Part shown: in pieces, positions 39,601 through 52,876 of the stretch
Position numbering within the stretch: position 1 is the first letter of the stretch
Layout: every line of letters begins with the position of its first letter
Assembly: GCA_949752745.1 (NCBI GenBank)
Contig: OX457034.1
Span: 31,849,544-31,913,543, forward strand
Source: Protula sp. h YS-2021
Lineage: Eukaryota; Annelida; Polychaeta; Sabellida; Serpulidae
Direction of reading: 5' to 3'
Length of the DNA: 64,000 nt
Program-made: the position numbers and the translations under genes
The notes under the pieces: model-generated
Told to the model about the DNA's origin: nothing
Seen by the model: only the letters and a program-made list of their open reading frames with translations
The model's database searches: none

Positions 39601-41456
39601 TGAAAAAAACTTCACAATAACTATGTAACTGTTTGATATATTTTTTTAAAGTAAACCTTTGTAACCATATACATCCTTCATGTTACCAGTTACCAATACA
39701 AATATATGTAATGTAAGAAGCTACTAAATTTCAACTTACAATTTAGATGTTTTCAGCATTTTATTTACAGTAGACTTTGTAAACCTAAATAATTAAAATG
39801 TACTTCTATTTCCAGCCGAGTGTGAGATGTGAGAAATAATTCTGGGGTTACGGTATATACCGCCAACAACTGGAAAAATAAAAATAAATCAAGGGGTAAT
39901 GTCATTGAATGTGTGATTTGTTTTAAGAACTACAAAAAGATGTATGTATTCCATAGGTAAAAATTGTAATTTATTTCTGCATACAAACAATATGTATTTG
40001 CACCAATTATCAACTCTAAAGAAATCAGGTATTACACATATACCACCGACAAAAATGAAAATCCTGTGACTTTCTCAGTGAATTTGTGATATGGTTCAAG
40101 AGTTAGAAAGGAATGTATGTATACCTTTAGTAAAATTTGAACTTTATTTCTGGATACAAGCAATCGGTAGCTGCAACAAGTATCAACAGAAACAAATCAC
40201 CAGAAAACATTGATGTAAAAATTCAAAGGTCCAGTACATAATACGGCATATCCTCGTCTCGGACATTTGTCGTTGTCATGTATCTGCGCCGTATGTCGAA
40301 TTATGCTGACACAGTTGACGCCCCACTCTAGCGCTATTACTCTTATATTTATGACTTCCTTAAAATCTAAGCGGTTATTGTTGCAAGATCAAAGATTTCA
40401 ATTTAGTTCGTTCGTTGCATAGACTGCACATCCTAGCTTTTATTTCAGTGTTAATGCATGTTTAACTGGCCAGTCGTTAACTGGTCAACCGTCAATGATG
40501 GATAATGGATTTACAGACATGTATTGTTATATTTTCCATGTTGATCAAACCAACACAGGTTAAACAAGACCCAAACAGTCTGAGAAATCTGATAGATTCA
40601 CAGAAGGTTATATACAAATAGTGAAAATGGTTAATTTGGTGGATACGTTAAATTTTGAAAGTGGAATATCTTTAAAAGTATTGGTGATAGAGAGACGGGG
40701 ATTTGACGAGGTGATATGGCGAATATGAATTATGTATGATCCAGTAGTGTTTTTAGGCCATTCTGAGCCCTTTAAATTGCACTTTTACAAAGGCAAAGTT
40801 TTCTACAGGCGAGTGTTAAATGAATGGTTTTAAGAACAGCGAGATAGTTTTTTTATAAATAGATTTGTCTATTTCTTAGTGATTGGATGAATGATCAGAT
40901 CAGTCCTGAAAAAAACTTCACAATAACTATGTAACTGTTTGATATATTTTTTTAAAGTAAACCTTTGTAACCATATACATCCTTCATGTTACCAGTTACC
41001 AATACAAATATATGTAATGTAAGAAGCTACTAAATTTCAACTTACAATTTAGATGTTTTCAGCATTTTATTTACAGTAGACTTTGTAAACCTAAATAATT
41101 AAAATGTACTTCTATTTCCAGCCGAGTGTGAGATGTGAGAAATAATTCTGGGGTTACGGTATATACCGCCAACAACTGGAAAAATAAAAATAAATCAAGG
41201 GGTAATGTCATTGAATGTGTGATTTGTTTTAAGAACTACAAAAAGATGTATGTATTCCATAGGTAAAAATTGTAATTTATTTCTGCATACAAACAATATG
41301 TATTTGCACCAATTATCAACTCTAAAGAAATCAGGTATTACACATATACCACCGACAAAAATGAAAATCCTGTGACTTTCTCAGTGAATTTGTGATATGG
41401 TTCAAGAGTTAGAAAGGAATGTATGTATACCTTTAGTAAAATTTGAACTTTATTTC
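33621..41456 (+). repeat. Variant run: six short units share two markers after L2
   Basis: Units S22-S27 have C at unit position 296 (TATTTCAGTG; 33916 and every 1306 bp to 40446) and A at unit position 759 (CCTGAAAAAAAC; 34379 to 40909). Both markers are gone in S28 (41457). The A, but not the C, is also in the right part of L2. S22 and S23 also share T at unit position 511 (34131, 35437), a younger sub-pair. Confidence 0.9.
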
Positions 41457-44400
41457 TGGATACAAGCAATCGGTAGCTGCAACAAGTATCAACAGAAACA
41501 AATCACCAGAAAACATTGATGTAAAAATTCAAAGGTCCAGTACATAATACGGCATATCCTCGTCTCGGACATTTGTCGTTGTCATGTATCTGCGCCGTAT
41601 GTCGAATTATGCTGACACAGTTGACGCCCCACTCTAGCGCTATTACTCTTATATTTATGACTTCCTTAAAATCTAAGCGGTTATTGTTGCAAGATCAAAG
41701 ATTTCAATTTAGTTCGTTCGTTGCATAGACTGCACATCCTAGCTTTTATTTTAGTGTTAATGCATGTTTAACTGGCCAGTCGTTAACTGGTCAACCGTCA
41801 ATGATGGATAATGGATTTACAGACATGTCTTGTTATATTTTCCATGTTGATCAAACCAACACAGGTTAAACAAGACCCAAACAGTCTGAGAAATCTGATA
41901 GATTCACAGCAGGTTATATACAAATAGTGAAAATGGTTAATTTGGTGGATACGTTAAATTTTGAAAGTGGAATATCTTTAAAAGTATTGGTGATAGAGAG
42001 ACGGGGATTTGACGAGGTGATATGGCGAATATGAATTATGTATGATCCAGTAGTGTTTTTAGGCCATTCTGAGCCCTTTAAATTGCACTTTTACAAAGGC
42101 AAAGTTTTCTACAGGCGAGTGTTAAATGAATGGTTTTAAGAACAGCGAGATAGTTTTTTTATAAATAGATTTGTCTATTTCTTAGTGATTGGATGAATGA
42201 TCAGATCAGTCCTGGAAAAAACTTCACAATAACTATGTAACTGTTTGATATATTTTTTTAAAGTAAACCTTTGTAACCATATACATCCTTCATGTTACCA
42301 GTTACCAATACAAATATATGTAATGTAAGAAGCTACTAAATTTCAACTTACAATTTAGATGTTTTCAGCATTTTATTTACAGTAGACTTTGTAAACCTAA
42401 ATAATTAAAATGTACTTCTATTTCCAGCCGAGTGTGAGATGTGAGAAATAATTCTGGGGTTACGGTATATACCGCCAACAACTGGAAAAATAAAAATAAA
42501 TCAAGGGGTAATGTCATTGAATGTGTGATTTGTTTTAAGAACTACAAAAAGATGTATGTATTCCATAGGTAAAAATTGTAATTTATTTCTGCATACAAAC
42601 AATATGTATTTGCACCAATTATCAACTCTAAAGAAATCAGGTATTACACATATACCACCGACAAAAATGAAAATCCTGTGACTTTCTCAGTGAATTTGTG
42701 ATATGGTTCAAGAGTTAGAAAGGAATGTATGTATACCTTTAGTAAAATTTGAACTTTATTTCTGGATACAAGCAATCGGTAGCTGCAACAAGTATCAACA
42801 GAAACAAATCACCAGAAAACATTGATGTAAAAATTCAAAGGTCCAGTACATAATACGGCATATCCTCGTCTCGGACATTTGTCGTTGTCATGTATCTGCG
42901 CCGTATGTCGAATTATGCTGACACAGTTGACGCCCCACTCTAGCGCTATTACTCTTATATTTATGACTTCCTTAAAATCTAAGCGGTTATTGTTGCAAGA
43001 TCAAAGATTTCAATTTAGTTCGTTCGTTGCATAGACTGCACATCCTAGCTTTTATTTTAGTGTTAATGCATGTTTAACTGGCCAGTCGTTAACTGGTCAA
43101 CCGTCAATGATGGATAATGGATTTACAGACATGTCTTGTTATATTTTCCATGTTGATCAAACCAACACAGGTTAAACAAGACCCAAACAGTCTGAGAAAT
43201 CTGATAGATTCACAGCAGGTTATATACAAATAGTGAAAATGGTTAATTTGGTGGATACGTTAAATTTTGAAAGTGGAATATCTTTAAAAGTATTGGTGAT
43301 AGAGAGACGGGGATTTGACGAGGTGATATGGCGAATATGAATTATGTATGATCCAGTAGTGTTTTTAGGCCATTCTGAGCCCTTTAAATTGCACTTTTAC
43401 AAAGGCAAAGTTTTCTACAGGCGAGTGTTAAATGAATGGTTTTAAGAACAGCGAGATAGTTTTTTTATAAATAGATTTGTCTATTTCTTAGTGATTGGAT
43501 GAATGATCAGATCAGTCCTGGAAAAAACTTCACAATAACTATGTAACTGTTTGATATATTTTTTTAAAGTAAACCTTTGTAACCATATACATCCTTCATG
43601 TTACCAGTTACCAATACAAATATATGTAATGTAAGAAGCTACTAAATTTCAACTTACAATTTAGATGTTTTCAGCATTTTATTTACAGTAGACTTTGTAA
43701 ACCTAAATAATTAAAATGTACTTCTATTTCCAGCCGAGTGTGAGATGTGAGAAATAATTCTGGGGTTACGGTATATACCGCCAACAACTGGAAAAATAAA
43801 AATAAATCAAGGGGTAATGTCATTGAATGTGTGATTTGTTTTAAGAACTACAAAAAGATGTATGTATTCCATAGGTAAAAATTGTAATTTATTTCTGCAT
43901 ACAAACAATATGTATTTGCACCAATTATCAACTCTAAAGAAATCAGGTATTACACATATACCACCGACAAAAATGAAAATCCTGTGACTTTCTCAGTGAA
44001 TTTGTGATATGGTTCAAGAGTTAGAAAGGAATGTATGTATACCTTTAGTAAAATTTGAACTTTATTTCTGGATACAAGCAATCGGTAGCTGCAACAAGTA
44101 TCAACAGAAACAAATCACCAGAAAACATTGATGTAAAAATTCAAAGGTCCAGTACATAATACGGCATATCCTCGTCTCGGACATTTGTCGTTGTCATGTA
44201 TCTGCGCCGTATGTCGAATTATGCTGACACAGTTGACGCCCCACTCTAGCGCTATTACTCTTATATTTATGACTTCCTTAAAATCTAAGCGGTTATTGTT
44301 GCAAGATCAAAGATTTCAATTTAGTTCGTTCGTTGCATAGACTGCACATCCTAGCTTTTATTTTAGTGTTAATGAATGTTTAACTGGCCAGTCGTTAACT

Positions 44401-46680
44401 GGTCAACCGTCAATGATGGATAATGGATTTACAGACATGTCTTGTTATATTTTCCATGTTGATCAAACCAACACAGGTTAAACAAGACCCAAACAGTCTG
44501 AGAAATCTGATAGATTCACAGCAGGTTATATACAAATAGTGAAAATGGTTAATTTGGTGGATACGTTAAATTTTGAAAGTGGAATATCTTTAAAAGTATT
44601 GGTGATAGAGAGACGGGGATTTGACGAGGTGATATGGCGAATATGAATTATGTATGATCCAGTAGTGTTTTTAGGCCATTCTGAGCCCTTTAAATTGCAC
44701 TTTTACAAAGGCAAAGTTTTCTACAGGCGAGTGTTAAATGAATGGTTTTAAGAACAGCGAGATAGTTTTTTTATAAATAGATTTGTCTATTTCTTAGTGA
44801 TTGGATGAATGATCAGATCAGTCCTGGAAAAAACTTCACAATAACTATGTAACTGTTTGATATATTTTTTTAAAGTAAACCTTTGTAACCATATACATCC
44901 TTCATGTTACCAGTTACCAATACAAATATATGTAATGTAAGAAGCTACTAAATTTCAACTTACAATTTAGATGTTTTCAGCATTTTATTTACAGTAGACT
45001 TTGTAAACCTAAATAATTAAAATGTACTTCTATTTCCAGCCGAGTGTGAGATGTGAGAAATAATTCTGGGGTTACGGTATATACCGCCAACAACTGGAAA
45101 AATAAAAATAAATCAAGGGGTAATGTCATTGAATGTGTGATTTGTTTTAAGAACTACAAAAAGATGTATGTATTCCATAGGTAAAAATTGTAATTTATTT
45201 CTGCATACAAACAATATGTATTTGCACCAATTATCAACTCTAAAGAAATCAGGTATTACACATATACCACCGACAAAAATGAAAATCCTGTGACTTTCTC
45301 AGTGAATTTGTGATATGGTTCAAGAGTTAGAAAGGAATGTATGTATACCTTTAGTAAAATTTGAACTTTATTTCTGGATACAAGCAATCGGTAGCTGCAA
45401 CAAGTATCAACAGAAACAAATCACCAGAAAACATTGATGTAAAAATTCAAAGGTCCAGTACATAATACGGCATATCCTCGTCTCGGACATTTGTCGTTGT
45501 CATGTATCTGCGCCGTATGTCGAATTATGCTGACACAGTTGACGCCCCACTCTAGCGCTATTACTCTTATATTTATGACTTCCTTAAAATCTAAGCGGTT
45601 ATTGTTGCAAGATCAAAGATTTCAATTTAGTTCGTTCGTTGCATAGACTGCACATCCTAGCTTTTATTTTAGTGTTAATGCATGTTTAACTGGCCATTCG
45701 TTAACTGGTCAACCGTCAATGATGGATAATGGATTTACAGACATGTCTTGTTATATTTTCCATGTTGATCAAACCAACACAGGTTAAACAAGACCCAAAC
45801 AGTCTGAGAAATCTGATAGATTCACAGCAGGTTATATACAAATAGTGAAAATGGTTAATTTGGTGGATACGTTAAATTTTGAAAGTGGAATATCTTTAAA
45901 AGTATTGGTGATAGAGAGACGGGGATTTGACGAGGTGATATGGCGAATATGAATTATGTATGATCCAGTAGTGTTTTTAGGCCATTCTGAGCCCTTTAAA
46001 TTGCACTTTTACAAAGGCAAAGTTTTCTACAGGCGAGTGTTAAATGAATGGTTTTAAGAACAGCGAGATAGTTTTTTTATAAATAGATTTGTCTATTTCT
46101 TAGTGATTGGATGAATGATCAGATCAGTCCTGGAAAAAACTTCACAATAACTATGTAACTGTTTGATATATTTTTTTAAAGTAAACCTTTGTAACCATAT
46201 ACATCCTTCATGTTACCAGTTACCAATACAAATATATGTAATGTAAGAAGCTACTAAATTTCAACTTACAATTTAGATGTTTTCAGCATTTTATTTACAG
46301 TAGACTTTGTAAACCTAAATAATTAAAATGTACTTCTATTTCCAGCCGAGTGTGAGATGTGAGAAATAATTCTGGGGTTACGGTATATACCGCCAACAAC
46401 TGGAAAAATAAAAATAAATCAAGGGGTAATGTCATTGAATGTGTGATTTGTTTTAAGAACTACAAAAAGATGTATGTATTCCATAGGTAAAAATTGTAAT
46501 TTATTTCTGCATACAAACAATATGTATTTGCACCAATTATCAACTCTAAAGAAATCAGGTATTACACATATACCACCGACAAAAATGAAAATCCTGTGAC
46601 TTTCTCAGTGAATTTGTGATATGGTTCAAGAGTTAGAAAGGAATGTATGTATACCTTTAGTAAAATTTGAACTTTATTTC
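33621..46680 (+). repeat. Short-unit array 2: 10 units of 1306 bp
   Basis: Ten complete short units start at 33621 + 1306n with no indels. Private single-base changes include GACATGTATTG and CAGAAGGTT in the unit starting at 40151, GTTAATGAATG in the unit at 44069 and GGCCATTCG in the unit at 45375. No gene is visible. Confidence 0.98.
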
Positions 46681-47182
46681 TGGATACAAGCAATCGGTAG
46701 CTGCAACAAGTATCAACAGAAACAAATCACCAGAAAACATTGATGTAAAAATTCAAAGGTCCAGTACATAATACGGCATATCCTCGTCTCGGACATTTGT
46801 CGTTGTCATGTATCTGCGCCGTATGTCGAATTATGCTGACACAGTTGACGCCCCACTCTAGCGCTATTACTCTTATATTTATGACTTCCTTAAAATCTAA
46901 GCGGTTATTGTTGCAAGATCAAAGATTTCAATTTAGTTCGTTCGTTGCATAGACTGCACATCCTAGCTTTTATTTTAGTGTTAATGCATGTTTAACTGGC
47001 CAGTCGTTAACTGGTCAACCGTCAATGATGGATAATGGATTTACAGACATGTCTTGTTATATTTTCCATGTTGATCAAACCAACACAGGTTAAACAAGAC
47101 CCAAACAGTCTGAGAAATCTGATAGATTCACAGCAGGTTATATACAATTCCAGTGACATTGAAAAATGGTGTGTAAAATTAC

Positions 47183-47517
47183 TGATAGAGAATTGAATTG
47201 GATAGAGCATTGGTTCGGTAAGCCGAAGGTCCCGAGTTCGACTCCAGCTCGGGGCGGCATGCAGGGAATTGACATTTGCTCAAATTGCCTTGGCTAAGCA
47301 AATACAGTAGATAAGATCACCTATGAAGGAATTTAAAGTTGACGCCCACTTAGCGTTTCAGCCATCCCTTAAAAAACATTTTAGAAAGAAGTTAGTTTGG
47401 GCATCGTCCAATGACTTTCTTTATTTGAGTTGCCAAAGTCAATAAAATTATTTATTTTTAAACGATCAAAAGTTTCAGGGAGTGAACTCTGTAAAAAAAA
47501 AACAAAAAAAAAAAAAA
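47183..47517 (+). mobile_element. tRNA-derived SINE-like segment (L3)
   Basis: This copy has G at 47207, giving AATTGGATAGAGC, the usual D-loop and D-stem end of many tRNAs. It therefore probably keeps the ancestral base. The B box is at 47236-47245. Confidence 0.45.
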
Positions 47518-47724
47518 CATAGGTTTTGCCTGTAACACTTTGGTCCCTTTTTATTCTATATTGATATTGAATGTTTCAAGTCAAACCGTAAACAAGAAGA
47601 AAAAAGTGTAAGCAACGCCTGTTTTGAAAGATTTACAATGCAGCAATAAATGTTGCAATCACTCACTTTTTCCCACACCACAATCCAATTCAGATGGGAA
47701 GGTATGTAGTTTATAAACAGGCTC

Positions 47725-47974
47725 GAGCATCCATACAGATAGTGCTGTGCAGGTTATGGCAGTAATACAGTTGGCTGAAAGTTGGCTCGGGAGTGCGAGG
47801 GCGTAAGCGTTCCGGTGTTCTTCGGGACCCGGTGGATCGAGCTGGAACTCGGCTGTAGAAAGGCGAAAGGCGGCGTAAAACCCGCCCGGTATGCCGAAGC
47901 CCCGCCACTGACCAATGCACACTGTGGTTGATCATTGACGGTGGCTGGGGTGGCCGTATATACGTCAGGCTTCT
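47725..47974 (+). other. GC-rich island with hairpin cluster (L3)
   Basis: I see no differences from the L1 island. The UUCG-capped hairpin is at 47812-47832 and the T-run is at 48016-48031. Confidence 0.8.
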
Positions 47975-50280
47975 GGCAGCAAGCCATAATATATATCCTG
48001 CACTGCACGCTTCACTTTTTGTTTTTTTTTTACCTTTGATTATGTTTTATTTTATCCAAGAGGTAGGTTATTGTTTCTACTTCATACAAAACTTATGCAA
48101 GATTTAATCATATTTTATTGCTGGTGCATGCACATAGAAGGCTCTAGAATATGCACAACAGTATTCCACACTCCTCTAGTATCGCTTGTTCAATGCTCTT
48201 TCAATCCAACTGGACAATCAAAAGCTGTGCGTCTCACACTTCTTGATCTCTCTCACACTGCTTGATCTCTTCAATCATGGCATTCTACCTACGTCAGTTG
48301 CAGAGTTACTTCGGGATTGAAGGCACAGAGTACGATCGTTGTACCTTACTAAGATCGAGGATGTATATTCAGACACCGTAATATCATACTGAATTTTACT
48401 TCAGGTTTTAAACAAATATTAAGTAGTCTTAAAACTGTTTGATTTTACATACACCGTTTATAAGAGAATGACATTGAAGCATTAACTTTGGCCATTTTTT
48501 CTATCTTAAACCATTTCAAAGAGAATAAAATACTCAGACAAAAGTACAGATGCTCAATAATCTTTCAGATCAAGGCAGATCGATGAACTTTCTAAAATAC
48601 ATAAACCTATTTTATTGCTAAACATTAAAATATCTGCAATAAAGAAAATTTTAATGGTTATAAAAGTAAGATTGTAATGTGTGGATAAGTTTGTACAGTG
48701 TAGCTAAAGTGAAAAGGTGGTAGTAGAATTTGCAAAGTGGGGATACCTGCTTGACCTCTTCCGAGGATCATAATTTTAAAACTGATCTATGTGAAAATAA
48801 AAGAAGAAAGTTAATTTTCCTTGGAAAATAATAAAAAGTCAAATATATTGTACTTGCGATTGAAGAAAAATGGGCACGGTTGGGGAGAGGAAGAGCAAAG
48901 GAAGACGGATGTATGTAAATGTCTTGAGTAATAATGTGAAATAGTGAAAGTGGTTAATTTGGTGGATATGTTAAATTTTGAAAGTGGAATATCTTTAAAA
49001 GTATTGGTGATAGAGAGACGGGGATTTGACGAGGTGATATGGCGAATATGAATTATGTATGATCCAGTAGTGTTTTTAGGCCATTCTGAGCCCTTTAAAT
49101 TGCACTTTTACAAAGGCAAAGTTTTCTACAGGCGAGTGTTAAATGAATGGTTTTAAGAACAGCGAGATAGTTTTTTTATAAATAGATTTGTCTATTTCTT
49201 AGTGATTGGATGAATGATCAGATCAGTCCTGGAAAAAACTTCACAATAACTATGTAACTGTTTGATATATTTTTTAAAGTAAACCTTTGTAACCATATAC
49301 ATCCTTCATGTTACCAGTTACCAATACAAATATATGTAATGTAAGAAGCTACTAAATTTCAACTTACAATTTAGATGTTTTCAGCATTTTATTTACAGTA
49401 GACTTTGTAAACCTAAATAATTAAAATGTACTTCTATTTCCAGCCGAGTGTGAGATGTGAGAAATAATTCTGGGGTTACGGTATATACCGCCAACAACTG
49501 GAAAAATAAAAATAAATCAAGGGGTAATGTCATTGAATGTGTGATTTGTTTTAAGAACTACAAAAAGATGTATGTATTCCATAGGTAAAAATTGTAATTT
49601 ATTTCTGCATACAAACAATATGTATTTGCACCAATTATCAACTCTAAAGAAATCAGGTATTACACATATACCACCGACAAAAATGAAAATCCTGTGACTT
49701 TCTCAGTGAATTTGTGATATGGTTCAAGAGTTAGAAAGGAATGTATGTATACATTTAGTAAAATTTGAACTTTATTTCTGGATACAAGCAATCGGTAGCT
49801 GCAACAAGTATCAACAGAAACAAATCACCAGAAAACATTGATGTAAAAATTCAAAGGTCCAGTACATAATACGGCATATCCTCGTCTCGGACATTTGTCG
49901 TTGTCATGTATCTGCGCCGTATGTCGAATTATGCTGACACAGTTGACGCCCAACTCTAGCGCTATTACTCTTATATTTATGACTTCCTTAAAATCTAAGC
50001 GGTTATTGTTGCAAGATCAAAGATTTCAATTTAGTTCGTTCGTTGCATAGACTGCACATCCTAGCTTTTATTTTAGTGTTAATGCATGTTTAACTGGCCA
50101 GTCGTTAACTGGTCAACCGTCAATGATGGATAATGGATTTACAGACATGTCTTGTTATATTTTCCATGTTGATCAAACCAACACAGGTTAAACAAGACCC
50201 AAACAGTCTGAGAAATCTGATAGATTCACAGCAGGTTATATACAATTCCAGTGACATTGAAAAATGGTGTGTAAAATTAC

Positions 50281-50616
50281 TGATAGAGAATTGAATTGGA
50301 TAGAACATTGGTTCGGTAAGCCGAAGGTCCCGAGTTCGACTCCAGCTCGGGGCGGCATGCAGGGAATTGACATTTGCTCAAATTGCCTTGGCTAAGCAAA
50401 TACAGTAGATAAGATCACCTATGAAGGAATTTAAAGTTGACGCCCACTTAGCGTTTCAGCCATCCCTTAAAAAACATTTTAGAAAGAAGTTAGTTTGGGC
50501 ATCGTCCAATGACTTTCTTTATTTGAGTTGCCAAAGTCAATAAAATTATTTATTTTTAAACGATCAAAAGTTTCAGGGAGTGAACTCTGTAAAAAAAAAA
50601 AAAAAAAAAAAAAAAA
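50281..50616 (+). mobile_element. tRNA-derived SINE-like segment (L4)
   Basis: The head is the same as in L1 (GATAGAAC). The B box is at 50334-50343. The uninterrupted A26 tract is at 50591-50616. Confidence 0.4.
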
Positions 50617-50823
50617 CATAGGTTTTGCCTGTAACACTTTGGTCCCTTTTTATTCTATATTGATATTGAATGTTTCAAGTCAAACCGTAAACAAGAAGAA
50701 AAAAGTGTAAGCAACGCCTGTTTTGAAAGATTTACAATGCAGCAATAAATGTTGCAATCACTCACTTTTTCCCACACCACAATCCAATTCAGATGGGAAG
50801 GTATGTAGTTTATAAACAGGCTC

Positions 50824-51073
50824 GAGCATCCATACAGATAGTGCTGTGCAGGTTATGGCAGTAATACAGTTGGCTGAAAGTTGGCTCGGGAGTGCGAGGG
50901 CGTAAGCGTTCCGGTGTTCTTCGGGACCCGGTGGATCGAGCTGGAACTCGGCTGTAGAAAGGCGAAAGGCGGCGTAAAATCCGCCCGGTATGCCGAAGCC
51001 CCGCCACTGACCAATGCACACTGTGGTTGATCATTGACGGTGGCTGGGGTGGCCGTATATACGTCAGGCTTCT
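50824..51073 (+). other. GC-rich island with hairpin cluster (L4)
   Basis: This island has one substitution (GTAAAATCCGCCC), which falls in the loop of the fourth hairpin and leaves all four stems intact. The UUCG-capped hairpin is at 50911-50931. Confidence 0.8.
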
Positions 51074-52876
51074 GGCAGCAAGCCATAATATATATCCTGC
51101 ACTGCACGCTTCACTTTTTGTTTTTTTTTACCTTTGATTATGTTTTATTTTATCCAAGAGGTAGGTTATTGTTTCTACTTCATACAAAACTTATGCAAGA
51201 TTTAATCATATTTTATTGCTGGTGCATGCACATAGAAGGCTCTAGAATATGCACAACAGTATTCCACACTCCTCTAGTATCGCTTGTTCAATGCTCTTTC
51301 AATCCAACTGGACAATCAAAAGCTGTGCGTCTCACACTTCTTGATCTCTCTCACACTGCTTGATCTCTTCAATCATGGCATTCTACCTACGTCAGTGGCA
51401 GAGTTACTTATGGATTGAAGGCACAGAGTACGATCGTTGTACCTTACTAAGATCGAGGATGTATATTCAGACACCGTAATATCATACTGAATTTTACTTC
51501 AGGTTTTAAACAAATATTAAGTAGTCTTAAAACTGTTTGATTTTACATACACCGTTTATAAGAGAATGACATTGAAGCATTAACTTTGGCCATTTTTTCT
51601 ATCTTAAACCATTTCAAAGAGAATAAAATACTCAGACAAAAGTACAGATGCTCAATAATCTTTCAGATCAAGGCAGATCGATGAACTTTCTAAAATACAT
51701 AAACCTATTTTATTGCTAAACATTAAAATATCTGCAATAAAGAAAATTTTAATGGTTATAAAAGTAAGATGTAATGTGTGGATAAGTTTGTACAGTGTAG
51801 CTAAAGTGAAAAGGTGGTAGTAGAATTTGCAAAGTGGGGATACCTGCTTGACCTCTTCCGAGGATCATAATTTTAAAACTGATCTATGTGAAAATAAAAG
51901 AAGAAAGTTAATTTTCCTTGGAAAATAATAAAAAGTCAAATATATTGTACTTGCGATTGAAGAAAAATGGGCACGGTTGGGGAGAGGAAGAGCAAAGGAA
52001 GACGGATGTATGTAAATGTCTTGAGTAATAATGTGAAATAGTGAAAGTGGTTAATTTGGTGGATAGGTTAAATTTTGAAAGTGGAATATCTTTAAAAGTA
52101 TTGGTGATAGAGAGACGGGGATTTGACGAGGTGATATGGCGAATATGAATTATGTATGATCCAGTAGTGTTTTTAGGCCATTCTGAGCCCTTTAAATTGC
52201 ACTTTTACAAAGGCAAAGTTTTCTACAGGCGAGTGTTAAATGAATGGTTTTAAGAACAGCGAGATAGTTTTTTTATAAATAGATTTGTCTATTTCTTAGT
52301 GATTGGATGAATGATCAGATCAGTCCTGGAAAAAACTTCACAATAACTATGTAACTGTTTGATATATTTTTTTAAAGTAAACCTTTGTAACCATATACAT
52401 CCTTCATGTTACCAGTTACCAATACAAATATATGTAATGTAAGAAGCTACTAAATTTCAACTTACAATTTAGATGTTTTCAGCATTTTATTTACAGTAGA
52501 CTTTGTAAACCTAAATAATTAAAATGTACTTCTATTTCCAGCCGAGTGTGAGATGTGAGAAATAATTCTGGGGTTACGGTATATACCGCCAACAACTGGA
52601 AAAATAAAAATAAATCAAGGGGTAATGTCATTGAATGTGTGATTTGTTTTAAGAACTACAAAAAGATGTATGTATTCCATAGGTAAAAATTGTAATTTAT
52701 TTCTGCATACAAACAATATGTATTTGCACCAATTATCAACTCTAAAGAAATCAGGTATTACACATATACCACCGACAAAAATGAAAATCCTGTGACTTTC
52801 TCAGTGAATTTGTGATATGGTTCAAGAGTTAGAAAGGAATGTATGTATACCTTTAGTAAAATTTGAACTTTATTTC

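Larger units (their letters stand above)
47148..48940 (+). other. L-class-specific block in L3 (1793 bp)
   Basis: This has the same breakpoints and module order as in L1. The A-tract is A10-C-A14 at 47493-47517. Confidence 0.95.
46681..49778 (+). repeat. Long satellite unit L3 (3098 bp)
   Basis: This is the third long unit, followed directly by L4 with no short unit between. Its length equals L1 plus four A-tract bases minus one T in the run near 49271. At 48969 it has T, where other long units have G and short units have C. It has a private A in ACATTTAG near 49753. Its tRNA-like D-arm reads GATAGAGC, closer to a real tRNA than the GATAGAAC of the other three. Confidence 0.97.
50246..52037 (+). 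other. L-class-specific block in L4 (1792 bp)
   Basis: This has the same breakpoints as the other three long units. It is the most changed copy, with several private substitutions and two single-base losses, but all modules are intact. Confidence 0.95.
49779..52876 (+). repeat. Long satellite unit L4 (3098 bp)
   Basis: This is the fourth long unit, directly after L3. It shares A at 49952 (CGCCCAACTC) with L1 only. It has the longest A-tract (26), one T fewer in the T-run at 51121-51129 and one T fewer in GTAAGATGTAATG (near 51770). Private changes include GTCAGTGGCAG and TTACTTATGG (near 51397-51410). The shorter T-run joins two frames into a 109-codon open frame, and the 26-A tract opens a 60-codon frame. 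Both are homopolymer accidents, not genes. Confidence 0.97.

Noticed and set aside
50528..50710. 60-codon frame in L4 containing a poly-lysine run
   Set aside because: It is created by the A26 tract; it is not open in the other three long units.
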